Shown here one piece after another: positions 1 to 4,371 of a stretch of DNA of 5,347 bases. The number at the start of each line of letters is the position of its first letter. Within the stretch, counting starts at the first letter, position 1. The notes under the pieces are model-generated. The model searched no databases, was not told where the DNA came from, and was given only the letters and a program-made list of their open reading frames with translations. A program made the position numbers and the translations under genes. The stretch is taken from contig QJVU01000459.1 in the NCBI GenBank assembly GCA_003235605.1, forward strand, positions 1-5,347, in the 5' to 3' direction. This DNA is from Planctomycetota bacterium (GTDB lineage: Bacteria > Planctomycetota > UBA1135 > UBA2386).

Positions 1-36
1 GATCACCGCGCGGGCCTGGGACCCGCCGGCCACGCC

Positions 37-1296
37 TCACCGCACGACAAGCCAGGCGGTGTTCGTGAGGGCGTAGATGGGCTTGGTGGGGTCGACCGCG
101 AACCCCTGCAGGGCCACGCGCAGCCCCTTGAGCTTGGGATTGTTGGGAATTGGCAGGGACAGCGCGGCCGTGTGATCGGCGTTGGTGTGCTGCATCGTGC
201 CCAGGACCGCCAGGACATTCACGTTCAAGGCGACCATGCCATAGAAGCCGGGAACCGACACCGGTGCAGTGGGCTGGTCGCTCACGAAGACGATGGTCTT
301 GGTCGCAAGGGGCAGGGACTTCGTGACCACCGCTCCGAAAATGTCCGCGGTGCCCCCCACTGCTTCGTTGTCACCGAGGAGCCAGGCGGCCTCTGCATCC
401 TTGACTGCCTCGTAGTAGGGACTGGCCGTATCGGCCCAGTGGAGCACGCCTCCAGCGATGCCGCCGTTGTTCAGCCAGCTGCTGGTGTTGATCACGAGGT
501 GGTTCGGAGTTGCGGGGTCGAGGTCGTTCGCGAAGTACATGTCGCTGTCGCTCCCGCTCACATCGCCCAGCCACAGGCCCTCGACATCGCCGTCGGGACC
601 GGTGATCGGCATCGCCGAGTGCATCTGGCCTCCCTGGTTCGACTTGGCAACGAGAACCGCCGTCCCCGTGACCTTGGGCGCCTGCAGGTTCGAGATGTCC
701 AGGTCCTGCATGTAGATGCCCTGGACGTTGTTGTAGATCGCGTTGAAGAAGAGCTTGAGCTTGCCGCCGACGTAGCCGAGAGCGGGATCCGCGAAGGTGA
801 AGTTGATGGTCAACCCCTGGACCTGGACCGGGGCACTGAAAGCCTGGGTTGGCACCCTCGATGAGAAGAACACGCCCACATGCCCTCGGAACCGGTTCGT
901 GAACCGGTCGAAGACCGCGTACCGGCCGAGCCTTGGCTCCACCATGAGCCCGAACTCGTGGCTCGTGCTGTTCAGCTTGGCGGCGTTGGTCGACGGGGTG
1001 AACGTCTGCTTGACCTGGTCGTACGAGCCGATGACGAGACCGTTCGTGCTCCCGTTGCCGCCGTAGGTAGAGGTCAAGTCCCACACCGTGAGGCAGGCGG
1101 TCCAGACGCCTGTCGTGTCTCCGGGGAGCTTCCAGAGCGAGATCTGTGGAAACCCCGTGCCCAGGGCGGAGAGCTTCGTCTTGTTGAAGACCTGACTTGC
1201 GGCCGGTCCGCGGATGAGACCCGGCCCCACCCCCTGGGCGGTGGCCACTCCCATGAAGCAGCCGAGAGCAACGCATCCCAACGTGAAGTCACGCAT
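37..1296 (-). CDS. Secreted protein of unknown function, planctomycete-type C-terminal tail
   Basis: This 419-residue protein is predicted to be exported, but I do not recognise a function. Residues 1-20 form a signal peptide: a short n-region (MRDF), a hydrophobic core, and an A-T-A site that favours cleavage before Gln21. The mature part is rich in G, N, T, S and V, has one Cys (C68), and shows alternating hydrophobic residues suggesting beta structure. I see no catalytic motif, transmembrane helix or clear internal repeat. The last ~40 residues (LPIPNNPKLKG at 381-391, then ALTNTAWLVVR) resemble a C-terminal pattern I recall from exported planctomycete proteins; this is memory, not a search. 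The ATG at 1296 is favoured because it starts the signal peptide and has a GAGGAGG 6 nt upstream. The stop is TGA at 39-37. Other long frames here are Arg/Gly/His-rich shadows. Existence is nearly certain; function is open. Confidence 0.88.
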   Translation of the reverse strand: MRDFTLGCVALGCFMGVATAQGVGPGLIRGPAASQVFNKTKLSALGTGFPQISLWKLPGDTTGVWTACLTVWDLTSTYGGNGSTNGLVIGSYDQVKQTFTPSTNAAKLNSTSHEFGLMVEPRLGRYAVFDRFTNRFRGHVGVFFSSRVPTQAFSAPVQVQGLTINFTFADPALGYVGGKLKLFFNAIYNNVQGIYMQDLDISNLQAPKVTGTAVLVAKSNQGGQMHSAMPITGPDGDVEGLWLGDVSGSDSDMYFANDLDPATPNHLVINTSSWLNNGGIAGGVLHWADTASPYYEAVKDAEAAWLLGDNEAVGGTADIFGAVVTKSLPLATKTIVFVSDQPTAPVSVPGFYGMVALNVNVLAVLGTMQHTNADHTAALSLPIPNNPKLKGLRVALQGFAVDPTKPIYALTNTAWLVVR

Positions 1297-1302
1297 GATC
1301 TA

Positions 1303-1309
1303 CCTCCTC
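1303..1309 (-). promoter_or_regulatory. Strong Shine-Dalgarno sequence of the secreted-protein gene
   Basis: On the minus strand GAGGAGG sits 6 nt before the ATG at 1296, close to ideal anti-SD pairing and spacing. It fixes the start of the secreted-protein gene. It is the only clear Shine-Dalgarno sequence in the window: neither tatC nor cinA has one at its start. Confidence 0.85.
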
Positions 1310-1314
1310 GCGGG

Positions 1315-1330
1315 CAGAGAGACAGAGAGA
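1315..1330. repeat. Tandem 8-bp repeat giving a pyrimidine tract in the 5' leader
   Basis: CAGAGAGA occurs twice back to back on the + strand (1315-1322 and 1323-1330). In the minus-strand transcript this becomes a CU-rich tract (TCTCTCTG twice) lying just upstream of the Shine-Dalgarno sequence of the secreted-protein gene. It may be a simple-sequence tract with no role, or a leader element that can pair with the purine-rich ribosome-binding site. Confidence 0.6.
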
Positions 1331-1376
1331 TCGAGGTGAAGGGACAGATCGTAGCGTCGTAGCCAGCTGGGACACA

Positions 1377-1399
1377 CCCCAGGGAGCCATTCCCTGGGG
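1377..1399 (-). terminator. Perfect 9-bp hairpin after tRNA-Gln(TTG), possible terminator
   Basis: CCCCAGGGA (1377-1385) and TCCCTGGGG (1391-1399) are perfect inverted repeats around a 5-nt loop. The hairpin starts 41 nt after the 3' end of tRNA-Gln(TTG), between it and the secreted-protein gene. On the minus strand it is followed by TGTGTCCC, not a run of T, so it is a poor match to a classic intrinsic terminator. It could still stop transcription or protect a 3' end. The rest of the 1297-1439 spacer holds only a weak -10-like TACGAT (1353-1348) with no convincing -35, plus the pyrimidine tract. Confidence 0.4.
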
Positions 1400-1439
1400 C
1401 ACCCACTGCCGTTTCCGCTGCAAACAGCCTGCGGAGGAA

Positions 1440-1514
1440 TGGTTACCCGGCCAGGATTTGAACCTGGACTAAGAGTACCAAAAACTCTTGTGCTACCTAT
1501 TACACTACCGGGTA
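1440..1514 (-). tRNA. tRNA-Gln, anticodon TTG, CCA encoded
   Basis: A full cloverleaf can be folded by eye. The acceptor stem TACCCGG (1514-1508) pairs with CCGGGTA (1450-1444), giving the U1-A72 pair typical of tRNA-Gln. The anticodon stem AGAGT/ACTCT encloses the loop TTTTGGT, with TTG at 1481-1479 reading CAA. The T-arm is CCAGG-TTCAAAT-CCTGG. The discriminator is A73, followed by a genomically encoded CCA (1442-1440). Position 37 is G and follows G36, the dinucleotide favoured by the m1G37 methylase TrmD. This is the second of two tRNA-Gln genes on the strand, 84 nt after the CTG gene. Confidence 0.96.
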
Positions 1515-1539
1515 GTCCGAACGCTCGGCGACCGCGGGA

Positions 1540-1567
1540 AGTCTAGGTCCGGAGGCGTACAAAGCAA
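1540..1567 (-). promoter_or_regulatory. Candidate sigma70-type promoter for tRNA-Gln(TTG)
   Basis: On the minus strand TTGCTT (1567-1562) is followed 16 nt later by TAGACT (1545-1540). The -10 matches TATAAT at 4 of 6 bases; the -35 is weak (3 of 6). A start ~7 nt further on would leave a ~19-nt leader before the mature tRNA 5' end at 1514. The -10 lies in a 9-mer (CCTAGACTT) that recurs just upstream of tatC. The -35 overlaps the T-rich tail of the hairpin that follows the upstream tRNA. Reading by eye only. Confidence 0.4.
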
Positions 1568-1590
1568 CGGCCCCGCCGCTTGCGGAGCCG
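1561..1590 (-). terminator. Hairpin plus T-rich tail between the two tRNA-Gln genes
   Basis: Starting 8 nt after the encoded CCA of tRNA-Gln(CTG), the minus strand folds into a 9-bp stem (1590-1582 with 1576-1568, eight Watson-Crick pairs and one U-G) and a 5-nt loop. It is followed by TTGCTTTG, a moderately T-rich tail. This is the best intrinsic-terminator candidate in the window and suggests the two tRNAs are separate transcription units, though the tail is not a pure T run. Confidence 0.5.
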
Positions 1591-1598
1591 CTGTATGT

Positions 1599-1673
1599 TG
1601 GTTTCCGGGCAGGGACTCGAACCCCGACTGACAGAACCAGAATCTGTTGTGCTACCGATTACACCACCCGGAA
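1599..1673 (-). tRNA. tRNA-Gln, anticodon CTG, CCA encoded
   Basis: The acceptor stem TTCCGGG (1673-1667) pairs with CCCGGAA (1609-1603), again with U1-A72. The D-arm (GTG...CAC) closely matches that of the neighbouring TTG gene. The anticodon stem ACAGA/TCTGT encloses TTCTGGT, with CTG at 1640-1638 reading CAG. The T-arm is CGGGG-TTCGAGT-CCCTG with one G-U pair. The discriminator is A73 with encoded CCA at 1601-1599. As in its partner, G37 follows G36. The gene starts 76 nt after the end of cinA. Together the two genes read both Gln codons, with this one dedicated to the CAG codon expected to dominate in a high-GC genome. Confidence 0.96.
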
Positions 1674-1688
1674 GCGTCGGGGGCGCGG

Positions 1689-1718
1689 AGACTACTGGAA
1701 GACGTGCGCAGATGGAAA
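1689..1718 (-). promoter_or_regulatory. Candidate promoter for tRNA-Gln(CTG)
   Basis: In the 76-nt gap between cinA and the tRNA, the minus strand has TTTCCA (1718-1713, 4 of 6 to TTGACA), an 18-nt spacer, and TAGTCT (1694-1689). A start ~7 nt downstream would give a ~9-nt leader. The -10 is poor by the E. coli standard (3 of 6) but resembles the TAGACT seen before the other tRNA and before tatC. I see no clear terminator for cinA here. Confidence 0.33.
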
Positions 1719-1749
1719 GGGGAGGACTGGTTTTCCGGGACGACCGCCG

Positions 1750-2994
1750 CTACCCGATGCTCCGCGTCAATGCGCGGTGCATCGCCGCCAGGGCCTCCCA
1801 CACCGAACGGCGGCGGATGAACTCGCGACCCAGGTTGCCGAACCGGCATTCATGGCTACGGAGCTCGCCGTCCATCGAGAGGCCGAAGCAGACCGTGCCC
1901 ACGGGCTTGTCCGCCGTGCCGCCGCCGGGGCCGGCGATGCCGGTCACCGCCATGCCCAGTCGGGCGCCGGTGCGGACCACGGCCCCGTGGGCCATGGCCT
2001 CGGCAACCTCGAGGGATACCGCGCCCTGCCGTTCGATCAGGCCCTGGGACACCCCGAGGTCCCGCACCTTGGATTCGTTGCTATAGGCAACCATGCCCGC
2101 CAGGAATACCTGGGAGATACCGGGCACCTCGGTCAAGGCCCCGGCGAGGAGACCACCAGTGCAGGATTCCGCCAACGAAAACGTGACGGCGTGCTCGATC
2201 AACTGCCGGCCGACCCCGGTGATCAGACCATCCTGCCCCTCACAGACCAGCAAGCGACCCAGACGCGGCCGGATCTCTGCCGCCGTCGCCAAGGCAGCCG
2301 CTTCGGAACGGGCGGCGATGCGGATCGTCAAGAGGCCCGAGCTGGCGGTGATCCCCACCCTGGAATCGTGTTCCCCGACCATGTACTCCGCGATCCTCTC
2401 GCCAAGGGATGCCTCGCTCGAACCCAGAACGTAGAGGTTGTGGAAGTGCACGGGGAGGACGGTGTCCTCAGGCAGCTGCCGTCGCAGCGACTCCACGACG
2501 CTGGCCGAGAACATCCGGCGCATCTCCCTGGGAACGCCAGGCAGCGCGTAGAACACTGCCTTGTCGATGGTCACCGCGAACCCCGGTGCGGTCCCCCACC
2601 GGTTCTCCAGGACCTGGGACGACGCCGGGAGGAACGCCTGACGACGGTTGCTCTCGGAGGCCTCGCGGCCGCGGCGCTCAAAGAGCTCCTGGATGTGCGC
2701 CCAGGAAGACTCGTGGAACTCGAGCGGGGTCCCGGCGGCAGCAGCCGATGCTTCCCGTGTGCGGTCGTCCTGGGTGGGGCCGAGACCGCCGGTTGCAATC
2801 ACCACGTCGGCCCGGGAGCAGCACTGCAGGATCGCAGCCGTGAGGGCGGCTTCTTGGTCTCTGACCACCGTGAAGCGTTCCACTTCGAAGCCCAACAGCG
2901 CCAGCTGTTCCGCCAGCCACTGGCTGTTCGTGTCGAGAGACTGACCGTCCACCAGCTCGTCGCCGATCGCCAGGATCTCGGCCTTCAGGATCAT
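1750..2994 (-). CDS. cinA: CinA: MoCF-like domain plus NMN deamidase (PncC) domain
   Basis: This 414-residue cytoplasmic protein has the normal length and two-domain layout of CinA. Residues ~4-170 are the molybdopterin-binding-like (MoaB/MogA fold) domain with GDEL (11-14), TGGLGPTQDD (68-77) and LPGVPREM (151-158). A linker domain (~180-250) follows. Residues ~258-412 are the PncC domain, with ESCTGG (276-281, conserved Ser277), VAYSNESK (302-309) and TGIAGPGGG (351-359). In the family, the C-terminal domain deamidates nicotinamide mononucleotide to nicotinate mononucleotide for NAD recycling; the N-terminal domain has been linked to ADP-ribose hydrolysis. No conserved motif looks lost. The ATG at 2994 is chosen because MILKAEILAIGDE matches the family start; a longer reading from 3090 only overlaps the tatC 3' end. 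It starts 4 nt after the tatC TGA without a clear ribosome-binding site, suggesting translational coupling. Confidence 0.96.
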   Translation of the reverse strand: MILKAEILAIGDELVDGQSLDTNSQWLAEQLALLGFEVERFTVVRDQEAALTAAILQCCSRADVVIATGGLGPTQDDRTREASAAAAGTPLEFHESSWAHIQELFERRGREASESNRRQAFLPASSQVLENRWGTAPGFAVTIDKAVFYALPGVPREMRRMFSASVVESLRRQLPEDTVLPVHFHNLYVLGSSEASLGERIAEYMVGEHDSRVGITASSGLLTIRIAARSEAAALATAAEIRPRLGRLLVCEGQDGLITGVGRQLIEHAVTFSLAESCTGGLLAGALTEVPGISQVFLAGMVAYSNESKVRDLGVSQGLIERQGAVSLEVAEAMAHGAVVRTGARLGMAVTGIAGPGGGTADKPVGTVCFGLSMDGELRSHECRFGNLGREFIRRRSVWEALAAMHRALTRSIG

Positions 2995-2998
2995 CGGC

Positions 2999-4222
2999 TC
3001 AGTTGGCGTTCGTCGCGGTGCCAGCCGGGGCAGCGGCGCCCGTCGTGCGAGCAAGGCGCTTGGAGATCCGCCAAGTAAGGAACAAGCCAAGACAATAGAG
3101 CACCACCATGGGACCGGCCATCAACACCTGGGTGAAGGGGTCCGGAGGCGTCAGCATCGCGGCGATCAGGAAGCAGCCCAGGATCACCCAGCGCCAGTGC
3201 TTCCGGAAGCCCTCGTGAGTGACCAGCCCGACGCGACACAGAGCCCACATCACCACCGGCAGCTGGAACACCAGGCCAAGGGCCAAGGTGAGCATCAGGA
3301 ACAGCTTGAAGTACATGCTGACCTGGAACCAAGGCTCGGTGGCTTCGGGGTCCATGATCTTGGTAAGGAAGTAGAGCCCGTACGGCACGACAAAGAAGTA
3401 GCCGAACACGACTCCGGCGATGAGGAGGAAGACCGTGAAGGGCACCGTCCGGTACACCATCAGGCGTTCCCGTTTGTAGAGGCCGGCGGCAACGAAGGCC
3501 CAAACCTGCCAAACGAGGATGGGCGAGGAGATGATGACTCCGAACAGGGCCGCTGCCGCCATGAACGTCCAGAAGTCCATGAGTGGTGATCCCGAGAGCA
3601 GCGACCAGGGCAGAAAGAACCCACCGCTGTACCGGATGGCAGCCTTTTCCGGGAACGATCCGTCGAGGATCTGCCCGCTGTACTTCCGGTTGAACTGCCA
3701 GTAGCTGTAGGTGATCTCGTTGTAGTGTGGGTTTCGGAGGGCATGGTCCTTTGCCTCGTCCCACAGAGCGTTGACGTGCGCGTTGAGCGCCTGGAGCCAT
3801 GCCTCGCGACCCGGCTGACCCGGCGCCACGTACGCGTCAACAAAGCCACCCTCTGCGGCAATGCGATCTGTCGCCTCGAAGGTGCCCGCACGGATCGCGT
3901 CGCCGTTCTGCTCCAGGAAGACGAGTTGCCGGTATCTCGATGCTGGCATGGTCTCCCGGGCAACGTCCAGGAACTTCTGGTTGTTGAATTCCAGGAAGTC
4001 CAGGTAAGCCATGCGCCAAGCAATGCGGTAGGGCTTGATGTAGACGGAGGTGACCCAGGACTTGAAGAACACCATCACGAAAACGCAGATCCCCACCGCG
4101 CCGACACAGATCAACAGCCGCCGACGCAGCTCGTCCAGGTGGTCGCCCACGCTCATCCTGGCGAGCGGCTCGTCCTGTGGCGATGCGGGTTGCTTCGCTT
4201 CGGCTCCAGGTACGCCGTGCAT
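2999..4222 (-). CDS. tatC: Sec-independent (Tat) protein translocase TatC with enlarged first periplasmic loop
   Basis: TatC is the membrane receptor for twin-arginine signal peptides and exports folded proteins with TatA/B. Landmarks are HLDELRRRLL (28-37) before TM1 (~36-55), SPILVWQVWAFVAAGLYKRER (233-253) around TM2, TM3 ~261-285, SMYFKLFLM leading into TM4 (~302-330), TM5 ~343-359, LTPPDPFTQ (357-365) and TM6 to ~385. The TM4 polar position equivalent to E. coli Glu170 is Gln320, as in plant-type TatC. At 407 residues it far exceeds the usual ~250. The excess is mainly residues ~70-210, an extracytoplasmic insertion between TM1 and TM2; N- and C-terminal tails add a little. No tatA or tatB is visible. 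The start at 4222 lacks a Shine-Dalgarno sequence; Met23 (4156) is an alternative. cinA follows 4 nt after the stop. Confidence 0.96.
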   Translation of the reverse strand: MHGVPGAEAKQPASPQDEPLARMSVGDHLDELRRRLLICVGAVGICVFVMVFFKSWVTSVYIKPYRIAWRMAYLDFLEFNNQKFLDVARETMPASRYRQLVFLEQNGDAIRAGTFEATDRIAAEGGFVDAYVAPGQPGREAWLQALNAHVNALWDEAKDHALRNPHYNEITYSYWQFNRKYSGQILDGSFPEKAAIRYSGGFFLPWSLLSGSPLMDFWTFMAAAALFGVIISSPILVWQVWAFVAAGLYKRERLMVYRTVPFTVFLLIAGVVFGYFFVVPYGLYFLTKIMDPEATEPWFQVSMYFKLFLMLTLALGLVFQLPVVMWALCRVGLVTHEGFRKHWRWVILGCFLIAAMLTPPDPFTQVLMAGPMVVLYCLGLFLTWRISKRLARTTGAAAPAGTATNAN

Positions 4223-4229
4223 TTCGCCA

Positions 4230-4259
4230 AGTCTAGGGGGTCATGGGGGCGTTTCTTAA
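4230..4259 (-). promoter_or_regulatory. Candidate tatC promoter giving a leaderless mRNA
   Basis: The minus strand has TTAAGA (4259-4254, 4 of 6 to TTGACA), an 18-nt spacer and TAGACT (4235-4230, 4 of 6 to TATAAT). The -10 ends 7 nt before the tatC ATG, so the start of transcription would fall at or next to the start codon. No Shine-Dalgarno sequence exists before this ATG, which fits a leaderless transcript. The 9-mer CCTAGACTT also occurs before tRNA-Gln(TTG). Reading by eye only. Confidence 0.4.
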
Positions 4260-4281
4260 CGGTCCGCGGCGTTCATGAAAA

Positions 4282-4306
4282 AACGTCACGTGCAAGAACG
4301 TCACGT
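4282..4306. repeat. Direct repeat of a 10-mer with 15-bp period upstream of tatC
   Basis: AACGTCACGT occurs at 4282-4291 and again at 4297-4306, separated by GCAAG. The first copy runs into a CACGTG palindrome (4287-4292). The pair lies 60-85 bp upstream of the tatC start, just beyond the candidate -35. Two short copies in this place could be an activator or repressor site, but no factor can be named. The rest of the 149-bp spacer holds the hairpin next to the upstream gene and an A6/T6 run (4278-4283). Confidence 0.6.
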
Positions 4307-4317
4307 AGACCCCGTAC

Positions 4318-4350
4318 ACGAGAAGGCCCGGGAACTCCCGGGCCTCTCGT
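4318..4350 (-). terminator. Long GC-rich hairpin after the coiled-coil/BRCT-like gene
   Basis: Beginning 21 nt after the TGA stop of the upstream gene, GGCCCGGG (4325-4332) and CCCGGGCC (4337-4344) pair around a 4-nt loop. Beyond a single bulged base (4324), six further pairs (4318-4323 with 4345-4350) extend the stem to 14 bp. No T run follows directly on either strand; the nearest T6 on the minus strand is ~34 nt later. Position and stability favour a terminator or 3'-end stabiliser of the upstream gene, separating it from tatC. Confidence 0.55.
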
Positions 4351-4371
4351 CGCTGTGCGCTCTTCGAAGGG

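Noticed and set aside
10..26. Inverted repeat GCGGG/CCCGC just after the secreted-protein stop, as a terminator
   Set aside because: Only a 5-bp stem with a 7-nt loop and no T run; expected by chance in such GC-rich sequence.
1258..1275. Lipobox-like ALGC in the signal peptide of the secreted protein
   Set aside because: The Cys lies inside the hydrophobic core at residue 13, too early, and the -3 residue does not fit a lipobox well; the A-T-A site before Gln21 is the better cleavage site.
371..1276. Alternative minus-strand frame of 301 codons inside the secreted-protein gene
   Set aside because: The product is dominated by Arg, Gly and His, typical of a shifted high-GC frame; the 419-codon frame has the signal peptide, the Shine-Dalgarno sequence and normal composition.
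1440..1673. tRNA genes as an attachment site for an integrated element
   Set aside because: No integrase gene, no second copy of a tRNA 3' end and no mobile gene is seen on either side; the neighbours are housekeeping genes.
1777..3078. Long plus-strand open frame (433 codons) opposite cinA
   Set aside because: It lies antisense to a gene with full family motifs, its product is His/Arg/Gly/Gln-rich with no recognisable motif, and long antisense frames are expected in high-GC coding DNA.
2995..3090. Longer cinA start at 3090
   Set aside because: The extra 32 residues come from the tatC 3' end read in another frame and have no family counterpart; MILKAEILAIGDE is the normal CinA N-terminus.
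3260..3265. Loss of the TM4 glutamate in TatC (Gln320) as a defect
   Set aside because: Gln at this position occurs naturally in functional TatC proteins such as the plant chloroplast form, so it is not a sign of inactivation.
2991..3800. Minus-strand 269-codon frame overlapping tatC
   Set aside because: It is in another frame of a well-supported tatC, has no motif and is Arg/Pro/Gly/His-rich.
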